DNA from: JAWVFN01 sp963696625
GTDB lineage: Bacteria > Actinomycetota > Thermoleophilia > Solirubrobacterales > 70-9
DNA: 15,672 bases
Assembly (NCBI GenBank): GCA_963696625.1
Contig: CAVOKZ010000031.1
Location: 1 to 15,672, forward strand
Reading direction: 5' to 3'
In this document: positions 1 to 7,140 of the stretch, piece by piece
Position numbering within the stretch: position 1 is the first letter of the stretch
Layout: each line of letters starts with the position of its first letter
The notes under the pieces: generated by a model
The model's input: only the letters and a program-made list of their open reading frames with translations
Told to the model about the DNA's origin: nothing
Databases searched by the model: none
Position numbers and translations under genes: made by a program

Positions 1-51
1 TGTGTAGCTCGTTTCAGTTCCTGTTGCTTCTTCTTCTCTTCGCCAAGGGAA

Positions 52-90
52 GGCATCCGGCGGGCGAGCAAGAATCAGTCCCGATGATCG
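52..90 (+). repeat. Repeated leader, copy 1 (before ruvC)
   Basis: This 39-nt stretch ends in the ruvC start codon region (ATG at 84) and aligns without gaps to 618-656 before ruvA; I count 32 of 39 identical positions. The conserved blocks are GGCATCCGG at its left end and GAATCAGTC then GATGATCG at its right end. No clear Shine-Dalgarno sequence lies in front of the ATG. AAGAAT sits 8 nt before the ATG, the spacing at which a -10 box would give a leaderless mRNA. The repeat is seen directly; a promoter or translational role is inference. Confidence 0.8.
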
Positions 91-602
91 TCATCGGCAT
101 CGATCCTGGTGCAGCGAACACGGGATTCGGGGTCGTGCGCACCGTCAACGACCGGCTGGTGGCGCTCGATGGCGGCGTGATCGAGACCGAGCCGGGCACG
201 CCGGCCGAGCAGCGGCTCGCGGTCATCCACCGCTCGCTGCACGAGCTGATCGATTGGCACGAGCCCGCCGCGATGGCGCTCGAGGACCTCTTCTTCGGCC
301 GCAACGTCGGCTCGGCCCTCGCCGTCGGCCAGGCTCGCGGCGTGGCGATGCTCGCCGCCGCCGAGAGCAAGGTCCCCTGCTTCGACTACACACCGCAGGC
401 GATCAAGAAGGCCGTCTGCGGCTCGGGCTCGGCCGACAAGCGCCAGGTCCAGCAGATGGTCGCCGGGCTGCTCTCGCTGCCCGAGCCGCCGGAGTCCGAT
501 CACGCATCCGACGCCCTCGCGGTCGCGATCTGCCACGCCGGCGGGGCGGGGATGCGGGCGGCGATCGAGGCCGAGGCCAGGCGCACCGCAGCGGCTGCCT
601 GA
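84..602 (+). CDS. ruvC: Crossover junction endodeoxyribonuclease RuvC
   Basis: RuvC is the Holliday-junction resolvase that cuts recombination intermediates symmetrically once RuvAB has placed the junction. The 172-residue product is the usual family length. It opens with MIVIGIDPG, giving the first catalytic acid D7 in an RNase H-like fold. The second acid is E67 in ALEDLFFGRN, and the C-terminal pair lies in SDHASDALAVAICH (D139, H140, D143). An in-frame ATG at 24 would add 20 residues unlike the family, so the ATG at 84, directly before IVIGIDPG, is chosen. It is followed 47 nt later by ruvA, in the usual ruvC-ruvA-ruvB order. Its leader is nearly the same as that of ruvA. The C-terminal tail after about residue 155 is Ala/Arg/Glu-rich and not informative. 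Confidence 0.97.
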   Translation: MIVIGIDPGAANTGFGVVRTVNDRLVALDGGVIETEPGTPAEQRLAVIHRSLHELIDWHEPAAMALEDLFFGRNVGSALAVGQARGVAMLAAAESKVPCFDYTPQAIKKAVCGSGSADKRQVQQMVAGLLSLPEPPESDHASDALAVAICHAGGAGMRAAIEAEARRTAAAA

Positions 603-617
603 GACTTCCTCGTCAAA

Positions 618-656
618 GGCATCCGGGCGGCGGCCCAGAATCAGTCGGGATGATCG
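618..656 (+). repeat. Repeated leader, copy 2 (before ruvA)
   Basis: This is the partner of 52-90: the same 39-nt length, no gaps, and the same position relative to the start codon (ATG at 650). It fills most of the 47-nt gap between the ruvC stop and ruvA. CAGAAT lies 8 nt before the ATG. Differences cluster in the middle and in the two bases at -3 and -2, while the outer blocks GGCATCCGG and GAATCAGTC are identical. It may give ruvA its own start site inside the operon; that part is inference. Confidence 0.8.
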
Positions 657-1249
657 CTTCCGTGAGCGGCGAGGTTCTCGTCCGCAGGCCCGACTACGTC
701 GTGATCGACGCCGCCGGCGTCGGCTATCGGCTCGCGGTCTCGGCCGAGACCCTGCGCGCCATACCGGCGAGCGGCAAGAAGGCGACGCTGCACGCGCACC
801 TCGTCGCCCGCGAGGACTCGCTCAACCTCTATGGCTTCGCCTCCGAAGACGAGCGCGACCTGTTCCTCGAGCTGATCTCGGTCAGCGGGGTCGGGCCCAA
901 GGTCGCGATGGCGGCGCTCTCGGGCGGCCCCGTGCGCGAGCTGCTGTCGGCGATCGCGACCGGCGACGCCAAGCGCTTTCAGTCGGTCCCCGGGATCGGC
1001 AAGCGCACCGCCGAGCGGATCATCGTCGAGCTGCGCGAGAAGGTCGCCGGGGCGCTCGAGGCCGGCGAGATCAAGGTCCACAAGGGCGAGGGCGCCTCGC
1101 CGCGCTCCGACGCGCGCGAAGGTCTGCTCAACCTCGGCTACACGCCCCAGGAGGCCGAGAAGCTGCTCGACGGCGCCGAGGGGGAGAGCGCCGAGGAGCT
1201 GATCCAGGCGGCGCTGCGTCAGGCCGCCGGGGCCAAGGAGGCCGTGTGA
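650..1249 (+). CDS. ruvA: Holliday junction branch migration complex subunit RuvA
   Basis: RuvA binds four-way DNA junctions as a tetramer and loads the RuvB motor for branch migration. The 199-residue product matches the family length. The N-terminal OB-fold region begins MIASVSGEVL and contains GVGYRLAVS and LVAREDSLNLYGFAS. Two helix-hairpin-helix motifs follow, SVSGVGPKVAMAALS (about 83-97) and SVPGIGKRTAERIIVEL (about 109-125). The C-terminal domain III, which contacts RuvB, is seen in AREGLLNLGYTPQEAEKLL. The ATG at 650 is preferred because it starts exactly at the conserved N-terminus; a longer upstream reading in this frame runs through ruvC and is spurious. The gene overlaps ruvB by 4 nt, consistent with translational coupling. 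Confidence 0.97.
   Translation: MIASVSGEVLVRRPDYVVIDAAGVGYRLAVSAETLRAIPASGKKATLHAHLVAREDSLNLYGFASEDERDLFLELISVSGVGPKVAMAALSGGPVRELLSAIATGDAKRFQSVPGIGKRTAERIIVELREKVAGALEAGEIKVHKGEGASPRSDAREGLLNLGYTPQEAEKLLDGAEGESAEELIQAALRQAAGAKEAV
1235..1241 (+). promoter_or_regulatory. Ribosome binding site for ruvB
   Basis: AAGGAGG, a strong anti-16S match, lies inside the end of ruvA and 4 nt before the GTG at 1246. The spacing is short, but it supports ruvB starting at this GTG in the GTGA overlap with the ruvA stop. Confidence 0.6.
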
Positions 1250-2313
1250 AGCCGGTCAAACCCGGGGAGGGGATCAAGACTCCTGACGCCGAGGGCGAGA
1301 TCCGGATCCAGGACGCCCGACAGGCCGCCACGGGGGACGAGGAGCTCGACCGCAGCCTGCGCCCACCGCGCCTCCAGGACTTCGTCAACCAGGTCCAGGT
1401 CACCGACCAGCTCGAGATCTTCATCGAGGCCGCGCGCAAGCGCGGCGAGCCGCTCGACCACGTGCTGCTCGCGGGCCCGCCCGGGCTCGGCAAGACCTCG
1501 CTCGCGTACATCATCGCCGCCGAGCTCGAGGTGCCGATGGTGCAGACGGCCGGGCCCGCGCTCGAGCGCAAGGCCGACGTCGCCGCCTTCCTGACTTCGC
1601 TGCAACCCGGATCGGTCTTCTTCATCGACGAGATCCACCGCCTCGGGCGTGCGGTCGAGGAGACGCTGTACCCGGCGATGGAGGACCGCCGCCTGCCCGT
1701 CGTGCTCGGCCAGGGCGCCGGGGCCCGCACGGTGACCCTCGACCTGCCCGACTTCACCCTGATCGGCGCGACGACGCGCACCGGATTGCTGACGACCCCG
1801 CTTCGCGATCGCTTCGGCGTCTCGCACCGGCTCGAGCACTACGAGCCCGACGACCTCGCCGTGATCGTCGAGCGCTCGGCGGGGATCCTCGGCATCGAGC
1901 TCTCCGCCGAGGGCGGCGCGGCGATCGCCGCCCGCTCGCGGGGCACACCGCGCGTCGCCAACCGCCTCTTGCGCCGGGTGCGCGACTTCGCCGACGTCCG
2001 CGGCACGGGGTCGATCGACGACGCGATCGCCGACGAAGCGCTCGAAATGCTCGAGGTCGATGCGGAAGGGCTCGACCGCCACGACCGTCAGCTGCTCGAC
2101 GTCATCGCCCGCAAGTTCGCGGGAGGCCCGGTCGGCCTCTCGACCCTCGCGGTCGCCGTCGGCGAGGAAGAGGACACGGTCGAGGACGTCGTCGAGCCCT
2201 ATCTGCTCCAGCAGGGGCTGATCAAGCGGACCCCGAAGGGGCGAGTTCTGACCGAGGGCGGCTATCAGCACCTCGGGTTGCCCGTCCCCGAGGGCACCGC
2301 GAGCCTTTTCTAG
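1246..2313 (+). CDS. ruvB: Holliday junction branch migration DNA helicase RuvB
   Basis: RuvB is the hexameric AAA+ ATPase that drives branch migration at RuvA-bound junctions. The 355-residue product has Walker A GPPGLGKTS (about 77-85), Walker B FFIDEIHRL, sensor 1 LIGATTRTGLLT, and the arginine-finger region LRDRFGV. The C-terminal winged helix ends in GLIKRTPKGRVLTEGG. The first 30 or so residues, before the conserved RPPRLQDFVNQ, form a charged extension often seen in high-GC species. The start is GTG, overlapping the ruvA stop by 4 nt with an AAGGAGG just upstream. It is the last gene of the ruvCAB run; a hairpin at 2319-2357 follows at once, and the next gene is on the opposite strand. 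Confidence 0.97.
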   Translation: MKPVKPGEGIKTPDAEGEIRIQDARQAATGDEELDRSLRPPRLQDFVNQVQVTDQLEIFIEAARKRGEPLDHVLLAGPPGLGKTSLAYIIAAELEVPMVQTAGPALERKADVAAFLTSLQPGSVFFIDEIHRLGRAVEETLYPAMEDRRLPVVLGQGAGARTVTLDLPDFTLIGATTRTGLLTTPLRDRFGVSHRLEHYEPDDLAVIVERSAGILGIELSAEGGAAIAARSRGTPRVANRLLRRVRDFADVRGTGSIDDAIADEALEMLEVDAEGLDRHDRQLLDVIARKFAGGPVGLSTLAVAVGEEEDTVEDVVEPYLLQQGLIKRTPKGRVLTEGGYQHLGLPVPEGTASLF

Positions 2314-2318
2314 GAGCC

Positions 2319-2357
2319 GCCGTCGATTTTCCACGTATTGCGTGGGCTATCGACGGC
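2319..2357. terminator. Bidirectional hairpin between convergent genes
   Basis: A perfect 9-bp outer stem (GCCGTCGAT with ATCGACGGC) encloses a 3x3 internal loop, a 5-bp inner stem (CCACG with CGTGG) and a 5-nt loop. It lies exactly in the 46-nt gap between the ruvB stop (2313) and the stop of the minus-strand gene (2360-2362), so it could end transcripts from both sides. There is no strong T tract, as is common for terminators of high-GC actinobacteria. The structure is seen; termination is inferred. Confidence 0.75.
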
Positions 2358-2359
2358 AG

Positions 2360-3238
2360 CTACTGCGGCTGGGAAAGGAGGAGTGCGCAAAGCTCGCGCA
2401 GCATCGCCGCGGGATGCTCGATCACGTCGCCGTACGTGTAGCGGCGGAATTGGTCGCCGCGGGCGTACGCCTCGCGCTCACGCCTGCGGTCCCGCTCCCA
2501 GGCATGCCTGCTGGCGTGAAAGCGGTAGCCGTCGAGCTCAACCGTGAGCCTGAGTTCGGGCCAACGACAGTCCACGTATCGACCGCCCGTGGGGACGTTC
2601 GTCCCGGGCGGGGGCAATCGTTCACTCTGAAGTAGGCGGACGAACTCCCTCTCGAGCCGGCTCAACACCACCTCGACCTCGCCCCCCATCACCAGCCTGA
2701 TTTTTCGGGCTCCCCGAGTGTTCGGCCTTCTCTCGAGCACGGCGAGCACCTCGGCTGCACCGACACGGAACCGCGCATGAGCCTCGTGCGCCGCGCGAGC
2801 CAGCGCCTCCTCACCCAATTCGCCGGCGATGTCAACCAGCGTCCAGGCCACGGACGTGACCGGGACGCCGCGCACCGTGGTCGCATCCGGGGCCCGCCGG
2901 GACTCCCGGCAGCGAACGCCGCGCACTCGGCGCTTGCCGGCGGTGGTGATCTGTGGAGGTGGCGGGGAGCCGCGGAGCAAGCCGTGTAGGTGTGCCGCGG
3001 GGCGGCCGCTGAGCACCGCACCGTTACCCCCGCTGAGGACGGCGGCGAGGTAGGTGGCCTCGAGGCTCGGCGCGATGTGACCGACCCTGTAGACGCCGCG
3101 ATGGACGGGGATCAGCAAGCCGATGCGAACGCGCCCGCCGATCTGCCTACTCGTGAGCCCTGCCGCAAGCAGTTGCTGCCGAGTTACCAACCCGTGCTGG
3201 CGTCTGGCCAGCTGGGCCTCCGTCGTCTTTTCACCCAC
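2360..3238 (-). CDS. AbiEi-type winged-helix / DUF559 (Vsr-like fold) protein
   Basis: The 292-residue protein looks like the common actinobacterial fusion of an AbiEi-like N-terminal domain and a DUF559-type C-terminal domain. Residues about 5-60 (AQLARRQHGLVTRQQLLAAG then HRGVYRVG) match the winged helix of AbiEi antitoxins. The middle part includes RGVPVTSVAWTLVDIAGEL. The C-terminal part has a PD-(D/E)XK-like pattern: D223 in YVDCRW, E234 and D236 in LTVELDG, then H241 and D250, as in Vsr-related nucleases. Its substrate is unknown; no toxin partner gene is adjacent. The start is GTG at 3238, with no good Shine-Dalgarno sequence. It is convergent to ruvB and divergent from the zinc-ribbon gene, interrupting a housekeeping block, so it is likely accessory. 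Family assignment is fairly sure, function is not. Confidence 0.8.
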   Translation of the reverse strand: MGEKTTEAQLARRQHGLVTRQQLLAAGLTSRQIGGRVRIGLLIPVHRGVYRVGHIAPSLEATYLAAVLSGGNGAVLSGRPAAHLHGLLRGSPPPPQITTAGKRRVRGVRCRESRRAPDATTVRGVPVTSVAWTLVDIAGELGEEALARAAHEAHARFRVGAAEVLAVLERRPNTRGARKIRLVMGGEVEVVLSRLEREFVRLLQSERLPPPGTNVPTGGRYVDCRWPELRLTVELDGYRFHASRHAWERDRRREREAYARGDQFRRYTYGDVIEHPAAMLRELCALLLSQPQ

Positions 3239-3348
3239 ACGGTGTAAAGACGACGGCGGCGGAGATTCGCCCTCCCTTCCCGAGTTGCCTTTGGTCCCGC
3301 TTGACCCGGTTGATGGCAGCCGCCTTAGCCCAGGTTGAGCGGGTTCAC

Positions 3349-3354
3349 TAGCCT
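3349..3354 (+). promoter_or_regulatory. Putative -10 box of a leaderless promoter
   Basis: TAGCCT fits the actinobacterial TANNNT -10 pattern and ends 8 nt before the ATG at 3363, so transcription would begin at or next to the start codon. No convincing -35 is seen at normal spacing. The same hexamer precedes recJ. It lies in the 124-nt divergent gap 3239-3362, which must also hold the promoter for the minus-strand gene; nothing else was recognised there. Confidence 0.45.
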
Positions 3355-3362
3355 TGGGTGGG

Positions 3363-3848
3363 ATGCCCTACTTCATCTGCCCGAACTGCGGGAACAGAGA
3401 GCTGAGCGGGGAGCGCACGGCTGGCTTTTCGAGCCGGCCGAAGAGCTGCTCCAAGTGCGGCTTCGGCTTCCTCTTCGAGCTGCTCGACGACTACATGCCG
3501 GCTCCGGGCGCCGCCTTCTTCACCCTCGACCGGCAGGCGCGGGTGCTGGATCTGGGCAAGGGCGCGTTCGAGCTCACGGGCCTCAAGGACGAGGACGTGA
3601 TCGGCCGCCCCGTCCAGGAGGTCCTCGGGCTCGAGTGGATCGACGGCGACACTGGAGCCCCCGGCGCGGACGAGGACTCAAACGGTGAAGCCGATCCGAT
3701 CGAGACATCGCTCGAGTGGGGAGTGCGATCCCTGGGCAAGAAGGTGTCGGTGAACGCAGAGGGAGACCTGCCCGCCGCGGCGACCGCGGATGTTTTCCCC
3801 GCCTACGACGACGACGGCGGGCTGCTGCTCGTGTTGACTCCCGAGTAG
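3363..3848 (+). CDS. Zinc-ribbon protein with PAS-like domain
   Basis: The product is 161 residues and I do not recognise a named gene. The N-terminus carries a four-cysteine zinc ribbon: C6-x2-C9 (CPNC) and C29-x2-C32 (CSKC). A segment resembling a PAS domain follows, from FFTLDRQARVLDLGKGAFEL through GLKDEDVIGRPVQEVLG. The last 60 residues are acidic and end in LLLVLTPE. No output domain such as a kinase is present. The ATG at 3363 is chosen over a TTG at 3354 because it begins right before the zinc ribbon and is correctly placed after a TAGCCT box. Only 6 nt separate its stop from the secDF GTG, so the two are probably co-transcribed. A sensory or protein-interaction role is only inference. 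Confidence 0.8.
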   Translation: MPYFICPNCGNRELSGERTAGFSSRPKSCSKCGFGFLFELLDDYMPAPGAAFFTLDRQARVLDLGKGAFELTGLKDEDVIGRPVQEVLGLEWIDGDTGAPGADEDSNGEADPIETSLEWGVRSLGKKVSVNAEGDLPAAATADVFPAYDDDGGLLLVLTPE

Positions 3849-3854
3849 ATCGCC

Positions 3855-6761
3855 GTGGGCAACCGCCGCCGCAACCTCTTCGTCCTGCTCTTCGTCGTAG
3901 GGCTCCTCGCCGGATCGTTGATCGTGATCTTCACGATGCCGACCAAACTCGGCCTCGACCTCAAGGGCGGCACCGAGCTCGTCTACCAGGGCCGACCGAC
4001 TCCACAGCAGCCGACGGTCACCGGCGAGGACATGGACCGCTCGATCGACATCATCCGCCAGCGCACCGACAAGCTCGGCGTCGCCGAGCCCGAGATCGCC
4101 AGGGTCGGCGCCGACCAGATCTCGGTCGGCCTCCCCGACGTAGAGAACGCCCAGCGCGCGATCGACCAGGTCGGCGACACCGCCCAGATGTACTTCTACG
4201 ACTGGGAGCCGAACGTGATCGGCGCCCCGGACACAGTCAACCCCGCCGAGACCCCGTTCCCGCGCCTCTTCGACGCCGTCGAGCTCGCCTCGAAGCAGGC
4301 GCCCGAATGCGATAACTGCACGGTCGGGACCCGCTATTACCTGTTCGGCAAGCAGAGCCAGCAGCTGATTGCGGGGCCCGAGACGGTCCGCTCCGACCTC
4401 TTCATCAACCAGCCCGGCCAGAAGCAGCCGCCAAGCAGCGTCGTGGTCGAGGTCCCGCAGGGGACGCTGGTCGTCAAGGCGGAGAAGAACTCCGACGATC
4501 CCGATTCCGAGCCCGACCGCTGGTTCGTGATCCACGACCGCCCGTCGCTTTCGGGAACCGACATCAGCAACCCCGAGCAGCAGCAGGACCCGAACACCAA
4601 CCAGCCCAACGTCACCTTCGACTTCACCGGCGACGGGCGCGAGAAGTTCGCCGACGTGACCAAGAAGATCGCCGAGCGCGGCCTCGCCAACGCGCTGCCC
4701 GGCACCGACTCGGCCTCGCAGTCGGACCACTTCGCGATCGTCCTCGACAACGAGATCGTCTCGCGTCCGATCATCGACTACGGCGAGAACCCGAGCGGGA
4801 TCGACGGCCGCCAGGGCGCCCAGATCTCGGGCAACTTCTCGATCGGCGAAGCGCAGGACCTCGCCGAGTTCCTCAAGATCGGCGCCCTGCCGATCGAGCT
4901 GAAGCTGATCTCGACGACCACCGTCTCGGCGACCCTCGGCCAGCAGGCGCTCGACGAGGGCCTCAGGGCGGGAATCATCGGCCTGATCCTGGTCCTGCTC
5001 TTCCTGCTCGCCTACTACCGGTTCCTCGGGCTGGTGGCCGGGATCGGCCTGCTGGTCTACGCCGCCTTCTTCTTCGCCCTGGTCAAGCTGATCCCGATCA
5101 CGATGACCCTGCCGGGCATAGCCGGATTGGTGCTGACGATCGGGGTGGCGGCCGATTCCAACATCATCATCTTCGAGCGAATAAAGGAGGAGGTGCGCGG
5201 CGGCAAGTCGCTCTCCTCGGCGATCGCCACCGGTTACCGAAAGGGCATCGCGACGATCATCGACGCCAACGTGATCACCCTGATCACGGCCTTCGTGCTG
5301 TTCGTGCTCGCGACCTCCGGGGTCAAGGGCTTCGCCTTCACCCTCGGCGTGGGAACGATCGTCTCGCTGTTCACCGCGGTGGTCTTCACCCAGGCATTCC
5401 TCGGGCTCTTCGGCCGCACGCGGCTGATGCGCTCGCCGGCGATGCTGGGCGCCAGCGCCGAGCAGAGGGTCCGCTGGCACTTCGATTTCATGGGCGCGAG
5501 CCGCTGGTTCTTCTCGTTCTCGGGGTGCATCCTCGCGCTCGGCGCGATCGCGTTCGCGACCAAGCAACTCAACCTCGGCATCGACTTCGAGTCGGGGACG
5601 CGGATCAAGGCGGCGCTCGTCCAGGACCCGAGTGTCGACCAGGTCCGCGACTCGCTCTCCGCTGCCGGGATCAACGACCTCGAGATTCAGGAGGTCACCG
5701 ACCAGCAGTTCGGCACCCACGCGATCCAGATCCAGTCCGACCTCGACCCGGCGCAGATCCCGGTCGTGCAGAACACGCTGGAGAAGGACTTCGGCCTGGT
5801 CCAGAACGGCTTCGACAACCAGTCCGTGGGCCCGACCTTCGGCAAGACGGTGGCGAAGAGCGCCGTCTACGCGCTGATCTTCTCGCTGCTTGTGATCGCC
5901 GCCTACGTCGCCTTCAGGTTCGAGCCGAAATACGCCGTGCCCGTGATGATCGCGGTCGCCCACGACGTCCTGATCACCGGCGGCGTCTACTCACTCACGG
6001 GCAGGGAGGTGACGAGCGGCACCGTGGCCGCCTTCCTGACCATCCTTGGTTACTCGCTCTACGACACCGTGATCGTCTTCGACCGTGTGCGCGAGAACGT
6101 GCCGCGTCTGCCGCGGGCCGCCTTCTCGCAGCTCGTCAACCGCTCGATGAGCGAGGTTCTGACCCGGTCGCTGATAACCGGACTGTCGACCGTGTTCCTC
6201 GTCACCGTGCTCTACCTCTTCGGCGGCGCGACCCTCCAGGACTTCGCCTTCGCGATGATGATCGGGATCCTCTCCGGTACCTACTCGTCGATCTTCATCG
6301 CCTCGCCGGTGCTCACCGCGTGGAAGGAGCGCGAGCCCGCGTACCGCAAGCGGCGGGAGCGGATCGCCGAGCAGATGGGCGGCAAGGTGCCGCCCTTCCC
6401 CGAGGAGAACGTGATCGCGCGGCTCGAGGACGGGCCGGAGGATCGCCAACCCGCCGAGCCGGAGCCTGCTGCGGTCGGGCCGGGCGCGGGCAGCGACCCT
6501 GCCGGGCCCACGGCCGGCTTCCCCGGCACGGGGCCCACCGGGCCGCCACCCGCACCCGGCCCTGCCGTTACTCCCGAGCCGGAGGCTCCGGCCGAGCCGG
6601 CCGCTTCCCCAGCCGCGGGTTCGGAGCGGGCTGACGACCCCACGCGGAAGCAGCCGGAGCTGAGTGAAGCCAGTGCTGCGGCGCTGGAGCGGATGCGGGC
6701 GGAGAGGTCCGGGGGATCGCGCAAGAGTCGGCGCAAGCGCAAGCACGGGAGGCCTCGCTGA
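3855..6761 (+). CDS. secDF: Fused protein translocase subunit SecDF
   Basis: SecDF is the membrane component that uses the proton motive force to help pull proteins through SecYEG. This 968-residue protein joins SecD and SecF in one chain. SecD: TM1 about residues 7-28, the signature LGLDLKGGTEL (32-42), a large outer P1 region, then about five helices from residue 372 containing GVAADSNIIIFERIKEE with the conserved acidic residue. SecF begins near residue 535, with TM at about 549, the signature LGIDFESGT (about 575-583), and helices from about 669 to 816 including GYSLYDTVIVFDRVREN. After residue 855 the tail is Pro/Ala/Gly-rich and probably disordered, ending in a highly basic SRKSRRKRKHGRPR. 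The GTG start at 3855 is the natural choice next to the preceding stop. Its 3' end overlaps the next gene by one base. Confidence 0.95.
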   Translation: MGNRRRNLFVLLFVVGLLAGSLIVIFTMPTKLGLDLKGGTELVYQGRPTPQQPTVTGEDMDRSIDIIRQRTDKLGVAEPEIARVGADQISVGLPDVENAQRAIDQVGDTAQMYFYDWEPNVIGAPDTVNPAETPFPRLFDAVELASKQAPECDNCTVGTRYYLFGKQSQQLIAGPETVRSDLFINQPGQKQPPSSVVVEVPQGTLVVKAEKNSDDPDSEPDRWFVIHDRPSLSGTDISNPEQQQDPNTNQPNVTFDFTGDGREKFADVTKKIAERGLANALPGTDSASQSDHFAIVLDNEIVSRPIIDYGENPSGIDGRQGAQISGNFSIGEAQDLAEFLKIGALPIELKLISTTTVSATLGQQALDEGLRAGIIGLILVLLFLLAYYRFLGLVAGIGLLVYAAFFFALVKLIPITMTLPGIAGLVLTIGVAADSNIIIFERIKEEVRGGKSLSSAIATGYRKGIATIIDANVITLITAFVLFVLATSGVKGFAFTLGVGTIVSLFTAVVFTQAFLGLFGRTRLMRSPAMLGASAEQRVRWHFDFMGASRWFFSFSGCILALGAIAFATKQLNLGIDFESGTRIKAALVQDPSVDQVRDSLSAAGINDLEIQEVTDQQFGTHAIQIQSDLDPAQIPVVQNTLEKDFGLVQNGFDNQSVGPTFGKTVAKSAVYALIFSLLVIAAYVAFRFEPKYAVPVMIAVAHDVLITGGVYSLTGREVTSGTVAAFLTILGYSLYDTVIVFDRVRENVPRLPRAAFSQLVNRSMSEVLTRSLITGLSTVFLVTVLYLFGGATLQDFAFAMMIGILSGTYSSIFIASPVLTAWKEREPAYRKRRERIAEQMGGKVPPFPEENVIARLEDGPEDRQPAEPEPAAVGPGAGSDPAGPTAGFPGTGPTGPPPAPGPAVTPEPEAPAEPAASPAAGSERADDPTRKQPELSEASAAALERMRAERSGGSRKSRRKRKHGRPR

Positions 6762-7030
6762 TGGCTGCGCTGGTCTGGTTCACGGTGGGCATCGCGCTTT
6801 GGCACTTCACGGTCTTCGTGCCCGATCGCTTCTGGAGCGGCATCGTCGGCGCTTTCCTCGGCGGCGTCGCCGGCGCGATGATCTCCGGCGCGATGGTCCA
6901 GATCGCCCTCGGGCGCTCGATCGGCGACACGGACATCGGCACCGTGATCGCCGCCGTGCCCGGCGCCCTGATCGGGATGGCGATCGTCTACTGGATCGGC
7001 TCTCGCCAGGAACAGCGAGGAGTTGCGTAG
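6761..7030 (+). CDS. Small integral membrane protein
   Basis: This 89-residue protein has three likely membrane helices: about residues 2-20 (VWFTVGIALWHFTVF), 26-52 (a Gly/Ala-rich segment with GAFLGGVAGAMISGA) and 60-80 (GTVIAAVPGALIGMAIVYWI), then a short charged tail. The glycine pattern recalls the transglycosylase-associated/GlsB-like small membrane proteins, but the resemblance is weak and no function is assigned. The start is firm: GGGAGG at 6747-6752 lies 8 nt before the ATG, and TGATG overlaps the secDF stop, so the two are translationally coupled. A role beside SecDF is possible but only inferred from position. A damaged copy lies at 15298-15561. Confidence 0.75.
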   Translation: MAALVWFTVGIALWHFTVFVPDRFWSGIVGAFLGGVAGAMISGAMVQIALGRSIGDTDIGTVIAAVPGALIGMAIVYWIGSRQEQRGVA

Positions 7031-7128
7031 CGGCCGATAAGGGCCATTCACGACGAGCCCCCGTCCCGGCGGCCGCGGACGCGAAGCGGCGCAGCCGCAC
7101 GTTGAGGTATTCCGTCCCGGGCGCTTCT

Positions 7129-7134
7129 TAGCCT
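7129..7134 (+). promoter_or_regulatory. Putative -10 box of the recJ promoter
   Basis: TAGCCT lies 6 nt upstream of the recJ ATG (7141), again suggesting a leaderless or nearly leaderless mRNA. GAGAGG touches the ATG directly, too close to act as a normal Shine-Dalgarno. TTGAGG at 7102-7107 is a possible -35, but its 21-nt spacing is long. The 110-nt gap 7031-7140 otherwise holds only a short GCGGC/GCCGC hairpin (7086-7098). Confidence 0.45.
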
Positions 7135-7140
7135 GAGAGG

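Noticed and set aside
1..83. A TAG at 5-7 as the stop of an upstream gene such as yebC
   Set aside because: Only a few bases of any such gene would be in the window, so it cannot be supported; the pyrimidine-rich stretch at 15-45 shows no recognisable site.
254..1249. A longer in-frame version of RuvA reaching back through ruvC
   Set aside because: The added residues are an Arg/Gly-rich misreading of ruvC; the RuvA family N-terminus begins at 650.
3678..5963. A 761-codon open frame on the minus strand opposite secDF
   Set aside because: It lies opposite SecDF, is rich in Asp, Glu, Arg and Gly with no domain pattern, and is a by-product of high GC at third codon positions.
7086..7098. GCGGC-GCA-GCCGC hairpin as a terminator before recJ
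   Set aside because: A 5-bp stem with a 3-nt loop is expected by chance in such GC-rich sequence and there is no T tract.
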